The position numbers and the translations under genes were made by a program. DNA of 64,000 nucleotides from Paludibacteraceae bacterium (GTDB taxonomy: Bacteria; Bacteroidota; Bacteroidia; Bacteroidales; Paludibacteraceae), in contig JAFVDX010000014.1 in NCBI GenBank assembly GCA_017478225.1, positions 57,517-121,516 of the forward strand, read 5' to 3'. The notes under the pieces are model-generated. The model was not told the origin of the DNA. It did not search any database and saw nothing but the letters and a program-made list of their open reading frames with translations. Below are positions 1 to 9,174 of this stretch, piece after piece (the stretch's first letter is position 1; each line of letters starts with the position of its first letter).

Positions 1-1682
1 ACTTTACCATATTTTATAGAACTCTCTTTGGCTAAGCCTAATGCTATAGTTCTTTTGTATAGTTCATCACTATTTATAGGTTGTTCTTTTATGGTATGGA
101 TTATTTCTAATACTACTTTCATGGCATTTTGGCCGCTAAGCAAAGCAGGTACGGAATCAATCGAAAAAGAATTTTTGGCTATTTGAGTTATTTCAAAACC
201 AACAGACTCAAGTTTGTCGGTAATGCTGGTTAGCAGTTGGGTGTCATCTTCGCTAAGGTCTATTATCTCAGGGAAAAGTACTTGTTGTTTAACTCCTTTT
301 TGATCGTTTAATTGCTTAAGGTATTGGTAATATAACACTGCGCCATGCAACCTTTGTTGGTCTAACAGAAGAAGGCCTGATTCTAATGTTATGCAAATAT
401 ATTTTTCTTTGTATTGAAATATCTGAAAAGCGTCGTATGTATCTTCAAATATCTTAAAATCTTCGGTTTTATCGATGTTTTGTGTTACTTGAGCGTCGTT
501 ACTCTGTGTAGTTTGATATAATTCTTCCCATCCCTGAACGGGTTTATATTGAGAGTATTTTTGTCGGTCAAATGGATTATATGAGTCTGAAAGGTTAATT
601 GTGGGCACTTTTATTGTGTCTTTTTGAGGGTTGATAGAGTGTATTTCTATTTCACCTTCTCTATTGAAGTCAAGTGATGGAGTTAAGTTAAACTTACCAA
701 GTGAAGTACGAATAGTAGATAGCAAGATTTGCCATATAGATTGTTCGTCTGCGAATTTGATTTCTGTTTTTGTTGGGTGGATATTGATGTCGATAGCATC
801 GGGGTTTACATCAAAATATATGAAATAATGTGGGTTATGTTCGTTTTGAAGAGTACCCTGATAAGCAGTCATAACTGCTTTATGAAAATAAGGGTGCTTC
901 ATAAATCTCCCGTTGACAAAGAAATACTGTTGTGCATTTTTACTGGCAGATTCAGGAGTTCCGATAAAACCGCATATATTGACGATAGCCGTATCTGTTT
1001 TTATATCCACAAGTTGAGTGGCTAAACTATGCTTTTGCTGTTTGCCAAAGACATTATCAATTCGTTGCTTAAGCGAGCCGGAGGGGAGGTCAAAAAGAAT
1101 TTCATCTTCATTGACAAACATGAAATGTACTTTAGGATAGACTAAGGCTATGCGGTAAAATTCGTTTATCAAATTTCTAAGTTCTGTGTTGTTGGTCTTG
1201 AGGAATCGGCGTCGTGCGGGTACATTATAAAATAGATTTTTAACTTTGAAGATAGTGCCTATTTGAGTCTGCGCAGGTTCTTGGCGAATGACTTTTGAGC
1301 CTGCGATTTCAATCAATGTACCTAATTCATCTTCTTGTCTGCGAGTGAGCACTTCTACTTGTGCTACAGCCGCAATACTTGCCAAAGCCTCACCCCTAAA
1401 TCCCATTGTATGCAGATTGAATAAGTCTGCTGCATTACTTATTTTAGAAGTAGCGTGTCTTTCGAATGCCATGCGGGCATCGGTTGGAGACATGCCTTTA
1501 CCATTGTCTATCACTTGTATGAGTGTTCTACCAGCATCAGATATGATAATTTGAATATCATCTGCTCCTGCGTCAAGCGAATTCTCAACCAGTTCTTTCA
1601 AGCACGAAGCAGGGCGTTGTATGACCTCGCCTGCTGCAATCTGGTTGGCAACACTATCAGGTAGCAAATGAATAATATCCAT
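1..1682 (-). CDS. mutL: DNA mismatch repair protein MutL (C-terminal end outside window)
   Basis: Reading leftwards from an ATG at 1682, the frame stays open to the window edge (about 560 codons). The N-terminus shows the GHKL ATPase motifs of MutL: an ELVENSLDAG box, a DNGKGM box and GFRGEALASI, followed by the transducer domain. The C-terminal dimerisation and endonuclease domain begins near position 500 and is cut off. MutL couples MutS mismatch recognition to downstream strand processing in the cytoplasm. The start is three bases after the stop of the small membrane protein gene upstream, so the two are probably co-transcribed from the promoter at 2102-2133. Identity is clear; only the truncated end is unknown. 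Confidence 0.95.
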   Translation of the reverse strand, partial: MDIIHLLPDSVANQIAAGEVIQRPASCLKELVENSLDAGADDIQIIISDAGRTLIQVIDNGKGMSPTDARMAFERHATSKISNAADLFNLHTMGFRGEALASIAAVAQVEVLTRRQEDELGTLIEIAGSKVIRQEPAQTQIGTIFKVKNLFYNVPARRRFLKTNNTELRNLINEFYRIALVYPKVHFMFVNEDEILFDLPSGSLKQRIDNVFGKQQKHSLATQLVDIKTDTAIVNICGFIGTPESASKNAQQYFFVNGRFMKHPYFHKAVMTAYQGTLQNEHNPHYFIYFDVNPDAIDINIHPTKTEIKFADEQSIWQILLSTIRTSLGKFNLTPSLDFNREGEIEIHSINPQKDTIKVPTINLSDSYNPFDRQKYSQYKPVQGWEELYQTTQSNDAQVTQNIDKTEDFKIFEDTYDAFQIFQYKEKYICITLESGLLLLDQQRLHGAVLYYQYLKQLNDQKGVKQQVLFPEIIDLSEDDTQLLTSITDKLESVGFEITQIAKNSFSIDSVPALLSGQNAMKVVLEIIHTIKEQPINSDELYKRTIALGLAKESSIKYGK

Positions 1683-1685
1683 AGT

Positions 1686-2000
1686 TTACAGAAGATAATA
1701 AAAACAAAAAATGAGCATTATGAGTAGTGCAATCCAAAACGCTAAACGGGATGTACGGCTCGCGCGCTTGTGTGATGGCATGTTTTGTTCGTGTGCTTGA
1801 CGAAAAGAGCCATGACGAAGTGTAGGTACATATTCGTCATGATTATCTGCTTGTGAGGATATTTCATCCTTTTCTTTAACTTTTCGTTGAGCCTGAAGAT
1901 GAGCAAGTTTCTCCTTGCGAGCCTCTTTCTCAGGATCGTAATAAATAGGACGATAATTCCAATCTGGCATTTTATTTACTTTTGGAAAAAGTATTGACAT
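1686..2000 (-). CDS. small single-pass membrane protein upstream of mutL
   Basis: A 104-residue protein I cannot assign to a named family. The N-terminal two thirds is hydrophilic and charged (Lys/Glu-rich around residues 25-45, likely helical). Residues 84-104 form one hydrophobic segment ending at the C-terminus, so it resembles a tail-anchored inner-membrane protein. A second ATG at codon 11 (1970) gives a protein starting MPDWNYRPIYYDPEKE and is an equally plausible start. It is the first gene after the promoter at 2102-2133 and ends three bases before mutL, which suggests co-transcription but does not indicate a repair function. Confidence 0.7.
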   Translation of the reverse strand: MSILFPKVNKMPDWNYRPIYYDPEKEARKEKLAHLQAQRKVKEKDEISSQADNHDEYVPTLRHGSFRQAHEQNMPSHKRASRTSRLAFWIALLIMLIFCFYYLL

Positions 2001-2101
2001 CCTGCTTGAGATTTATTGATTGTCCATAACTAAGCAAATAAGCCTTTTTATATTATCAATGATGATGATAATAAATAAAACTACCTTTGCTAACAATGCT
2101 G

Positions 2102-2133
2102 CAAAGGTAGTGAAACTTTTTTATATCCGCAAA
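2102..2133 (-). promoter_or_regulatory. Bacteroidota-type promoter of the mutL operon
   Basis: On the minus strand TTTG (2130-2133), a 20-bp spacer and TACCTTTG (2102-2109) match the phylum consensus. The -7 box is one arm of a 10-bp inverted repeat (2081-2090 and 2101-2110), so TACCTTTG also reads on the plus strand, though without a -33 partner there. The IS at 2150 inserted only 17 bp upstream of the -33 box. Confidence 0.75.
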
Positions 2134-2149
2134 CAACCTACAGATATAT

Positions 2150-3453
2150 CATGGCAACCGCATCAAAATTTGTAAGCCATCACCATATCAATTACATATT
2201 CTCGATTGAGAGAGGCTCTAAATAATCTTTTTTTAACACTCCTTTTGTCGTTATACTTCTTAACTACCTGCAATGCTAACTTTCTAATAAGTGATAAGTT
2301 TTGTGCTGCATTTCCCTTCCTTACTCTTGAAGCGTCTTCCAAAAAAGTTACATCAAGATGCCAATGCAGAAGGTTCTCAATACTCCAATGCCCGCGAGCT
2401 AACATGTTGTAATATGCTGCTTTTGGGAAATATTCATCACTAATATAGTAGCGTTTAAAAACTGTAGTCTCACCTGTCTTTTTCTGTGTAACTTCTGATT
2501 CTAATTCAATGATTGTAGTTAGATCTTTCCATTTACTTTTCACTTCTTCATCCCATATTTTATCAGCAAGTAATATACGACAAGTACGAGTTTCTATTCG
2601 CCCGTGATCTGACTCCATTTCTGTTGCTGTATCTATTGCCGGATTGAGCTTAAAGGCATCTATAATTGCATCATGCAATAGTTTCTGGTTGTCTTTAACA
2701 GCCAAAAAATAATGCCCATCCTTTTCTCGAATTTTCTCTGCCACAGCAACTTGACAACCCATCGCATCTATACTTACTATTGCCTCGCTTATATCCAATT
2801 TATCAAGCATCGTCTGATAAGCCGGAATCTCATTCTCTTTATCTTTTAATGCAACTTGACCTATTAAAAGGTGGTTTTCACTTATAAAAGCATTAAGTAT
2901 ATAATCGCCATTTGTTCCTTTGGCTGTCGGATTGGCACCACGTAACTTCTTTCCATCAATTACAATCTGTTTTTCTGCTAATGACGATAAGAATTGTTTT
3001 CCACTTTCTATTAAACAACGTTCTATTTCTAAGGGATTTACTGCCGCCATCAGGCGCTCAAAAGTGTCAGGAGATGGTGAAGTCTCATTTTCTAACAACA
3101 ACCCAAAATCTCTTGCTCTCAGTTCGGCAAATTCAGCCATGTCAGTGTAATCTTCTCCATTGCATATATATGTTAAAAGAGCAATGGTGAGCAATTCATT
3201 CAGCACATAGGTGCAGCGACCTGTAACGCGATGGTCAGCGATACTTTCAAAGATTTTTGGTAGCATATTTTATCTTTTTTTAATGGATTAATATGCTACA
3301 AAGATACTAAATGTTTTTCATATATACAAGAACTAATCAAATAATTATCAATAAATTAAACTTCGCTCGGACGCGCAACTGCGAAGACCTCTTTAACATG
3401 TTTTATGATGGTAGTCGCATGCGAGTGCTCGCAATTTTGATGCGGTTGCCCTG
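2150..3453 (-). mobile_element. complete ISAs1-type insertion sequence with 9-bp target duplication
   Basis: The element is 1304 bp. Its ends are 21-bp inverted repeats (2150-2170 and 3433-3453) with one mismatch: CATGGCAACCGC on the left and CAGGGCAACCGC on the right. It is flanked by the direct repeat CAGATATAT at 2141-2149 and 3454-3462, a 9-bp duplication within the 8-10 bp range known for ISAs1. The single transposase gene is uninterrupted, and its stop codon lies inside the left terminal repeat. Short palindromes (CTTCGC/GCGAAG at 3362-3386, GCGAGTGCTCGC near 3421-3432) sit between the transposase start and the right end. Intact ends and duplication indicate a recent insertion into the gap between the mutL operon and pckA. 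Confidence 0.9.
2163..3266 (-). CDS. ISAs1 family transposase
   Basis: A 367-residue DDE transposase. The N-terminal ~90 residues match the DDE_Tnp_1-associated region (DHRVTGRCTYVLNELL, then YICNGEDYTDMAEF). The catalytic domain follows, with IVIDGKKLRGA carrying the first Asp, VSIDAMGCQ the second, and the Glu in HWSIENLLHWHLDVTF. The C-terminal RKGNAAQNLSLIRKLAL motif is typical of the family, which also includes Rhs-associated H-repeat proteins. It cuts and rejoins the element at its terminal repeats. Length is normal for the family with no frameshift, so the protein may be active. It is the only gene within the inverted repeats. Confidence 0.93.
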   Translation of the reverse strand: MLPKIFESIADHRVTGRCTYVLNELLTIALLTYICNGEDYTDMAEFAELRARDFGLLLENETSPSPDTFERLMAAVNPLEIERCLIESGKQFLSSLAEKQIVIDGKKLRGANPTAKGTNGDYILNAFISENHLLIGQVALKDKENEIPAYQTMLDKLDISEAIVSIDAMGCQVAVAEKIREKDGHYFLAVKDNQKLLHDAIIDAFKLNPAIDTATEMESDHGRIETRTCRILLADKIWDEEVKSKWKDLTTIIELESEVTQKKTGETTVFKRYYISDEYFPKAAYYNMLARGHWSIENLLHWHLDVTFLEDASRVRKGNAAQNLSLIRKLALQVVKKYNDKRSVKKRLFRASLNREYVIDMVMAYKF

Positions 3454-3492
3454 CAGATATATTGTTTGTCATCTGCTGTAAAGCATGTATGA

Positions 3493-3564
3493 CAAAAAAA
3501 AGAAGGGTTGTCATCACGACAACCACAATCTTTACTTAACCTTAAATCTAATACCATGAAAAAC
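3493..3564 (-). ncRNA. candidate ~70-nt small RNA between promoter and terminator
   Basis: On the minus strand a good promoter (3571-3601) is followed within about 45 nt by a perfect 7-bp hairpin (3506-3512 with 3518-3524, GGTTGTC/GACAACC) and then a T-rich run (3494-3505). Only a short RNA fits between start and terminator. A reading frame beginning MVLDLRLS starts just downstream but passes through the hairpin and into the IS, so I do not think it is translated. I recognise no RNA family. It could be a stand-alone sRNA or the attenuated leader of a gene that lay beyond the IS insertion point. Confidence 0.45.
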
Positions 3565-3570
3565 ACGGTG

Positions 3571-3601
3571 CAAAAGTACGGCACATTTTTGATATGTGCA
3601 A
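3571..3601 (-). promoter_or_regulatory. promoter for the candidate small RNA
   Basis: Minus strand: TTG (3599-3601), a 20-bp spacer and TACTTTTG (3571-3578). Nothing but the short terminated region lies downstream before the IS. Confidence 0.6.
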
Positions 3602-3733
3602 GAGATGTGTTGTAAAAAAATGCCAAAAAACACGATTTTTAGTCATTTTCTTACTTTTTGCAAAGTTAAAATAACATTTTTATATCGAATTTTGTAAATT
3701 AGAAATGACATTTGAGATAAACCAAAAGAGAAT

Positions 3734-3765
3734 TTTGTGCCATTTCAAAAAAATGCGTACCTTTG
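3734..3765 (+). promoter_or_regulatory. pckA promoter
   Basis: TTTG (3734-3737), a 20-bp spacer and TACCTTTG (3758-3765), an exact match to the Bacteroidota consensus, ending 48 bp before the pckA start. The rest of the gap 3463-3733 holds the candidate small RNA and otherwise AT-rich sequence with no supportable gene. Confidence 0.8.
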
Positions 3766-3813
3766 TAGCGCTAAAAAAATGCAGTTAAACAATTAAATAA
3801 ATTATAAAAAACA

Positions 3814-5418
3814 ATGAAAACATTAGATTTAACAAAGTATGGCATTACGGGTGCTACCGTGAAAGCCCACAATCCTAGTTATGAGTATCTTTTCAAAGAA
3901 GAAACCAATCCTGCTCTTACAGGTTATGAAAAAGGTCAGTTGACTGAACTCGGAGCAGTGAATGTAATGACAGGTATTTATACCGGTCGTTCTCCTAAGG
4001 ATAAGTACATCGTTATGGATGAAAATTCAAGAGATAAAGTATGGTGGACATCTGAGGCTTACAAAAACGATAATCACCCAATGTCAGAAGAGGTATGGGC
4101 AAAAGTTAAAGAGTTGGCAGTAAAGGAACTTTGTGGCAAAGAGTTGTATGTAGTAGATGCTTTTTGCGGTGCTAATAAAGACACACGCATGGCAGTTCGT
4201 TTTATTGTAGAAGTGGCATGGCAGGCTCATTTTGTAAAGAATATGTTTATCCAACCTTCTGAGGAAGAGTTGGCTAATTTTGAGCCGGACTTTGTTATTT
4301 ACAACGCATCTCTTGCAAAAGTGGAAAATTACAAAGAGTTAGGTCTTAATTCAGAAACTTGCGTTGCATTTAATACAACAAGTCGTGAGCAGGTTATTTT
4401 GAACACATGGTATGGCGGTGAGATGAAGAAAGGTATGTTCTCTATGATGAACTATTATTTGCCTCTTCGTGGTATTGCTTCTATGCACTGCTCTGCCAAC
4501 ACAGATATGGAAGGCAAGAATACTGCTATTTTCTTTGGTCTGTCAGGAACAGGTAAGACCACTTTGTCAACCGACCCCAAACGCCTTTTAATTGGTGATG
4601 ATGAGCATGGCTGGGATGATAATGGTGTGTTCAATTTCGAAGGTGGTTGCTATGCTAAGGTTATCAATTTGGATAAAGAATCAGAGCCTGATATTTACAA
4701 TGCTATCCGTCGTGATGCTCTTTTGGAGAATGTAACGGTTGATGATAAAGGTAAGATTGACTTTGCTGATAAGTCAGTTACTGAAAATACCCGTGTAAGT
4801 TATCCTATTAACCATATTGAGAAAATTGTTCGTCCAATCTCAGCAGGTCCTGCCGCAGAAAATGTTATTTTCCTTTCTGCAGATGCGTTTGGTGTGTTGC
4901 CTCCGGTAAGTATTCTTACACCAGAGCAAACCAAATATTATTTCTTGAGTGGTTTTACTGCAAAACTTGCCGGAACAGAGCGCGGAATTACAGAACCTAC
5001 TCCTACCTTCTCGGCTTGCTTTGGTCAGGCATTCTTGGAATTGCATCCAACAAAATATGCCGAAGAATTAGTAAAGAAGATGGAAAAGAGCGGTGCTAAA
5101 GCGTATTTGGTAAACACAGGTTGGAATGGAACAGGAAAGCGAATAAGTATTCGTGACACTCGCGGAATAATTGACGCTATCTTAGGAGGTGCTATCAAGT
5201 CTGCTCCTACAAAGAAAATCCCATTCTTTGATTTTGAAGTGCCAACAGAGTTGCCAGGTGTAGATTCTAATATCCTTGACCCAAGAGATACTTATGCTGA
5301 CGCTGCTCAATGGGAAGAAAAGGCTAAAGATTTGGCAGCACGCTTCATTAAGAACTTCGTTAAATACGAAGGTAACGAAGCAGGAAAAGCATTGGTTGCT
5401 GCAGGCCCAAAACTTTAA
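3814..5418 (+). CDS. pckA: phosphoenolpyruvate carboxykinase (ATP)
   Basis: A 534-residue protein of normal length for the ATP-dependent enzyme, which interconverts oxaloacetate plus ATP with phosphoenolpyruvate, CO2 and ADP. Visible motifs are the substrate-binding GRSPKDKY (residues 59-66), the kinase-1a loop [11 protein letters not shown] near 243-253, and the metal-binding [12 protein letters not shown] shortly after. In anaerobic Bacteroidales the enzyme usually runs in the carboxylating direction on the route to succinate. The gene has its own promoter and terminator, so it is monocistronic. Confidence 0.97.
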   Translation: MKTLDLTKYGITGATVKAHNPSYEYLFKEETNPALTGYEKGQLTELGAVNVMTGIYTGRSPKDKYIVMDENSRDKVWWTSEAYKNDNHPMSEEVWAKVKELAVKELCGKELYVVDAFCGANKDTRMAVRFIVEVAWQAHFVKNMFIQPSEEELANFEPDFVIYNASLAKVENYKELGLNSETCVAFNTTSREQVILNTWYGGEMKKGMFSMMNYYLPLRGIASMHCSANTDMEGKNTAIFFGLSGTGKTTLSTDPKRLLIGDDEHGWDDNGVFNFEGGCYAKVINLDKESEPDIYNAIRRDALLENVTVDDKGKIDFADKSVTENTRVSYPINHIEKIVRPISAGPAAENVIFLSADAFGVLPPVSILTPEQTKYYFLSGFTAKLAGTERGITEPTPTFSACFGQAFLELHPTKYAEELVKKMEKSGAKAYLVNTGWNGTGKRISIRDTRGIIDAILGGAIKSAPTKKIPFFDFEVPTELPGVDSNILDPRDTYADAAQWEEKAKDLAARFIKNFVKYEGNEAGKALVAAGPKL

Positions 5419-5446
5419 TTTTAATCCTATATTTATTCATGATACT

Positions 5447-5496
5447 AAGGAGAGATTGCTCTTAAGAGTAGTCTCTCCTTTATTATGCGCTTTTTT
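5447..5496 (+). terminator. intrinsic terminator of pckA
   Basis: A nine-pair hairpin (AAGGAGAGA near 5447-5455 with TCTCTCCTT at 5472-5480) followed a few bases later by a run of six T. Confidence 0.75.
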
Positions 5497-5514
5497 ATTA
5501 TGTATTATCTGAGA

Positions 5515-5546
5515 TTTGTCATTATGGAATATTTATAATAATTTTG
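5515..5546 (+). promoter_or_regulatory. recO promoter
   Basis: TTTG (5515-5518), a 20-bp spacer and TAATTTTG (5539-5546), 32 bp before the recO start codon. Confidence 0.7.
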
Positions 5547-5578
5547 CATGTGATTTCTAATGGCTATTAAATTGAATT

Positions 5579-6259
5579 ATGCGTTCCACTCAGGCGATAG
5601 TTTTGCATTTACAAAAACATTCTGATAAAGTGTCTTTGTTGCATTTGTATGCTCTTGATAGTGGAAGAATAACATGTGCTGTTTATAGTAAGAAATATGC
5701 AAATATATTGCAGCCGATGTCATTAGTCGATTTGGCGTATGAATTGAGACCTAACCAAACAATGGGAATTATTAAGAGTGTTTCGTTACAATATGTTCCC
5801 CAACAGACCAATATTGACATGCGGCGGTATAGTGTAGCCTTATTTATCTCGGAGATACTATATAGGGTTCTGCTTCATCCGCTTTATGATGAAGGAATGT
5901 TTGTGTATTTATCTTCTGTAATAAAAGAATTAGATCAGACCTCTTATCCCGAGAATATACATTTGCGGTTTTTGCTGCATCTAACCAATTATCTTGGTAT
6001 TATGCCGGAGTGGATAGGTGAAGGTAATTATTTAGACATGCAGTTGGGTGAGCAGAGATATTCCAAACCTATGCATGACGATTATTTTACACATGAAGAA
6101 TTAGTTGAGATACAGGCGTTGTATAATTCAGATAATAGAGTGATAGGAAGAAAAATGCGACAACAACTTTTGGATAAGTTGTGCCGCTATTATGAACTTC
6201 ATTTACCTGAATTTCAAACACCTAAAGCATTGTCAATTCTCAAGGAGATATTTGACTGA
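5579..6259 (+). CDS. recO: DNA repair protein RecO
   Basis: A 226-residue protein with the N-terminal OB-fold signature of Bacteroidota RecO (TQAIVLHLQKHSDKVSLLHLY) and an all-helical C-terminal domain (ALFISEILYRVL, then FLLHLTNYLGIMPE). RecO anneals single strands and, with RecR, loads RecA onto SSB-coated gaps. The zinc-binding cysteines found in some RecO proteins are not evident, as is common in this phylum. The gene is monocistronic. Its stop codon directly abuts the stop of the convergent thioredoxin gene, leaving no intergenic base. Confidence 0.88.
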   Translation: MRSTQAIVLHLQKHSDKVSLLHLYALDSGRITCAVYSKKYANILQPMSLVDLAYELRPNQTMGIIKSVSLQYVPQQTNIDMRRYSVALFISEILYRVLLHPLYDEGMFVYLSSVIKELDQTSYPENIHLRFLLHLTNYLGIMPEWIGEGNYLDMQLGEQRYSKPMHDDYFTHEELVEIQALYNSDNRVIGRKMRQQLLDKLCRYYELHLPEFQTPKALSILKEIFD

Positions 6260-6679
6260 TTATTTTTTGAGGAGTATTTGATTTATTGCATTTTGGAGTG
6301 TTTCTTTAGGCATAAGCCCTTGCCCTACTCGTGGTTCCGCTCCTACGGGGCAGAAGAGTATGGTAGGTATGCTTCTAATTCCAAAATATGTTGCCAACTC
6401 CGGCTCTTTTTCTGTATCAACCTTGTAAAAATATACTTTACCTTTATTGTCTTGCGACAGTTCTTCCATGATAGGAGCCAAGCGTTTGCAAGGTCCGCAC
6501 CATGTTGTGTAGAAATCTATTATGCACGGAACAGAGCCTTTATAGTTCCATTCTTTTTGCTTTGTGTAGTCAAAAACCTTGTTTTTGAACTCTTCTGTAG
6601 TTAAATATGCAACTTGTGCCTTTGTTGCTGCCGTGGCACAAATAATAATTGTTGCAACAGCAAATATATACCTTTTCAT
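6260..6679 (-). CDS. exported thioredoxin-family protein
   Basis: A 139-residue protein with a signal peptide (about residues 1-21, ending ATKAQ) and a complete thioredoxin fold. The redox motif WCGPC is at residues 60-64 and the cis-proline motif SIPT is at 103-106. It should act in the periplasm as a thiol-disulfide oxidoreductase, reducing or isomerising protein disulfides. An N-terminal extension before the domain (YLTTEEFKNKVFDYTKQKEW) is common in Bacteroidota exported thioredoxins. It has its own promoter and converges on recO with no spacer, so any terminator must lie inside recO. Confidence 0.88.
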   Translation of the reverse strand: MKRYIFAVATIIICATAATKAQVAYLTTEEFKNKVFDYTKQKEWNYKGSVPCIIDFYTTWCGPCKRLAPIMEELSQDNKGKVYFYKVDTEKEPELATYFGIRSIPTILFCPVGAEPRVGQGLMPKETLQNAINQILLKK

Positions 6680-6701
6680 ATTGTAAAATTGTTTTCGGGT
6701 G

Positions 6702-6732
6702 CAAAGATACTGCTTTTCCCTATTATCTGCAA
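6702..6732 (-). promoter_or_regulatory. promoter of the exported thioredoxin gene
   Basis: Minus strand: TTG (6730-6732), a 20-bp spacer and TATCTTTG (6702-6709), 23 bp upstream of the start codon. Confidence 0.7.
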
Positions 6733-6902
6733 CTACTATACCAACTTGTTGTTAGTAATTTATTTTCTATGTTTTACAACATATTATGCTTGTTTTCCTA
6801 ATATCTAAAAAAGTAGTAACTTGCAAGCCGTTTTGGTGTGCTCTTTTTAGAGTAAAAAATAGAATGAAAAAATAAATATTAATAATTAAATATCAATACC
6901 TT

Positions 6903-9062
6903 ATGAAAACTTATCAAGCAAATGAGATTAAGAACATTTCCCTTATGGGTGGAAGTGGCTCTGGAAAAACCACTCTCATTGAAGCAATGCTCTTTGAGAG
7001 TGGTGTAATTAAGCGTCGTGGTACTGTTGAGGCGCAGAATACTGTAAGTGATTATTTTCCTGTTGAAAAAGAATATGGTTATTCAGTATTTTCAACCGTA
7101 TGTAATATAGAATTTGCAGGCAAGAAACTTAATATAATCGACTGCCCGGGCAGTGATGACTTTGCCGGTGGTATGGTAACGAGCCTTAATGTTACAGATA
7201 CAGCGTTGATAGTACTTTCGGCTAATGGTGGCGTAGAAGTAGGTACTCAGAATCATTTCCGCTATGCAGAGAATATGAAAAAGCCTATTGCTTTTGTAGT
7301 AAATAAGTTAGATCATGATAATGCTAATTTTGACCGTGCAATAGAGCAATTGAAAGAGTCGTTTGGTAATAAGGTGGCAATAGTCCAATATCCTGTGAAT
7401 GCCGGTCCTGGATTCAATGCTGTTGTAGATGTATTGGCAATGAAGATGTATCAGTGGAAGGCAGAGGGGGGTGAACCGCAAGTGCTTGATATACCTGCAG
7501 CAGAGCAGTCGAAGGCAGAAGAGTTGCAGCAGGCTTTGTTTGAGATGGCTGCAGAGGCTGATGAGGCTTTGATGGAGAAATTCTTTGAAGAGATGACTTT
7601 GTCGCCCGAAGAAACTCGTTCAGGCTTGAAGAAAGTGTTTGCAGAAGAAGGCGTATATCCGGTCCTTTGTACATGTGCCAGCAGAGATATGGGTGTTAGA
7701 AAACTCATGGAGTTCTTAGGTGAGATTGCTCCTGCTGTTAGCGAGGTTGCACTCCCTAAGGCTGAAGATGGGACAGAGTTTAAGTTGGATCCTAAGGCAC
7801 CTACCTCTCTCTTTATTTTCAAGACTTCTGTAGAACCGCATATAGGCGAGGTAAACTATTTCAAAGTGCTTCAAGGTACTGTTCATGGTGCTGATGATTT
7901 GCAAAATATGAATCGTGGTTCCAAAGAGCGTATTTCGCAGTTGTACGCTATAGATGGTAGTATTCGTAATACTATTGACGAGGTTGTTGCTGGTGATATT
8001 GCTGCTACGGTTAAACTGAAAGACAGCCGTACGGGTAATACTCTCAACTCTAAAGATTGCGAGTTGGTTCATCCTGCAATCAAATATCCTGATCCAAAGT
8101 ATCGTCGTGCGATCCGTCCTGTAACTGAAAGCGATTCAGAAAAATTGTCTGCACTGCTTACTCGTATGCACGAAGAAGACCCGACATGGATAATAGAACA
8201 ATCCAAAGAATTGCGCCAGACTATAGTTAGCGGTCAGGGCGAATTCCATTTGCGTACTCTCAAATGGCGTTTGGAAAATAATGATAAGATGATGGTTGTT
8301 TACGATGAGCCTAAGATTCCTTATCGTGAGACTATTACTAAAGCCGCTCGTGCTGATTATCGTCATAAGAAACAATCAGGTGGTTCAGGCCAGTTTGGTG
8401 AGGTGCACTTGATAGTAGAACCTTATGTAGAGGGCGAACCAGTAAAAGAAACATATAAATTTGGCAACCAAGAATACAAGATTTCTGTTAAGGATACTCA
8501 AGAAATACCATTGGAGTGGGGCGGTAAGTTGGTTCTTATCAATTCTATCGTAGGTGGTGCTATTGATGCTCGTTTTATTCCTGCGATATTGAAGGGACTT
8601 ATGGATCGTATAGAGCAAGGTCCTCTGACCGGTTCTTATGCTCGTGATGTGCGTGTTATTATTTACGATGGTAAGATGCACCCTGTAGATTCCAATGAAA
8701 TCTCTTTCCGCTTGGCAGGTCGTAATGCTTTTGCAGAGGCCTTCCGTAATGCCGGTCCTAAAGTGCTTGAGCCTGTTTATGATGTAGAGATATTTGTACC
8801 TTCTGATATGATGGGTGATGTGATGTCTGATGTAACAGGTCGTCGTGGAATAGTTTTGGGTATGCATTCTGAGAAAAACTTCACTCGTTTGCAGGCGCAA
8901 ATTCCTTTGAAAGAGATGTCTTCTTATTCTACAACTTTATCTTCTCTTACTGGTGGTCGTGCTTCGTTTACAATGAAGTTCCATTCCTATGAACTTGTAC
9001 CACAAGATGTACAAGACAAGTTGGTTAAAGAGTATCAAGAGAGTCTTAAGGAAGAAGATTAA
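6903..9062 (+). CDS. fusA2: elongation factor G paralogue EF-G2
   Basis: A 719-residue EF-G with all five domains. G1 is GGSGSGKTT (16-24), G3 is DCPGSD (80-85) and G4 is NKLD (134-137). Canonical EF-G has DTPGH at G3, and its His is needed for GTP hydrolysis; here Ser84 takes that place. The sequence fits the Bacteroides EF-G2 group, reported to support translocation without GTP hydrolysis and to matter under starvation and gut colonisation. The 220-bp upstream gap holds only a weak promoter match (TAACTTGC near 6819), consistent with activator-dependent expression, though I cannot point to an operator. A clear terminator follows. Confidence 0.9.
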   Translation: MKTYQANEIKNISLMGGSGSGKTTLIEAMLFESGVIKRRGTVEAQNTVSDYFPVEKEYGYSVFSTVCNIEFAGKKLNIIDCPGSDDFAGGMVTSLNVTDTALIVLSANGGVEVGTQNHFRYAENMKKPIAFVVNKLDHDNANFDRAIEQLKESFGNKVAIVQYPVNAGPGFNAVVDVLAMKMYQWKAEGGEPQVLDIPAAEQSKAEELQQALFEMAAEADEALMEKFFEEMTLSPEETRSGLKKVFAEEGVYPVLCTCASRDMGVRKLMEFLGEIAPAVSEVALPKAEDGTEFKLDPKAPTSLFIFKTSVEPHIGEVNYFKVLQGTVHGADDLQNMNRGSKERISQLYAIDGSIRNTIDEVVAGDIAATVKLKDSRTGNTLNSKDCELVHPAIKYPDPKYRRAIRPVTESDSEKLSALLTRMHEEDPTWIIEQSKELRQTIVSGQGEFHLRTLKWRLENNDKMMVVYDEPKIPYRETITKAARADYRHKKQSGGSGQFGEVHLIVEPYVEGEPVKETYKFGNQEYKISVKDTQEIPLEWGGKLVLINSIVGGAIDARFIPAILKGLMDRIEQGPLTGSYARDVRVIIYDGKMHPVDSNEISFRLAGRNAFAEAFRNAGPKVLEPVYDVEIFVPSDMMGDVMSDVTGRRGIVLGMHSEKNFTRLQAQIPLKEMSSYSTTLSSLTGGRASFTMKFHSYELVPQDVQDKLVKEYQESLKEED

Positions 9063-9080
9063 GAATCTTGAAATACATTA

Positions 9081-9116
9081 CAATAGAGTGTGCAAAAGCA
9101 TGCTCTATTGTTTTTT
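9081..9116 (+). terminator. intrinsic terminator of fusA2
   Basis: Hairpin with arms CAATAGAG (9081-9088) and CTCTATTG (9103-9110), an inner TGC/GCA pairing, and a run of six T directly after. Confidence 0.85.
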
Positions 9117-9117
9117 A

Positions 9118-9147
9118 TTGCTATATCAAAAAAAAATAGTAATTTTG
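9118..9147 (+). promoter_or_regulatory. promoter of lolD operon
   Basis: TTG (9118-9120), a 19-bp spacer and TAATTTTG (9140-9147), 27 bp before the ATG at 9175. It begins immediately after the fusA2 terminator. Confidence 0.7.
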
Positions 9148-9174
9148 TGCGCTAAACTTTATAATAATTGTTTG

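Noticed and set aside
820..850. dif-like sequence (AATGTGGGTTATGTT)
   Set aside because: It lies inside the conserved mutL coding region and matches only the XerD half; chance similarity.
3393..3626. 77-codon minus-strand frame next to the IS
   Set aside because: It starts upstream of the small-RNA promoter, passes through a terminator hairpin and ends inside the IS right end; not a plausible gene.
8385..8900. Long open frame antisense to fusA2 (171 codons)
   Set aside because: It lies wholly inside the conserved EF-G2 gene on the other strand, and its translation has no domain or sensible start; a composition shadow.
8989..9174. In-frame upstream extension of lolD overlapping the end of fusA2
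   Set aside because: The extension would run through the fusA2 terminator and the lolD promoter; homologous ATPases start near [14 protein letters not shown].
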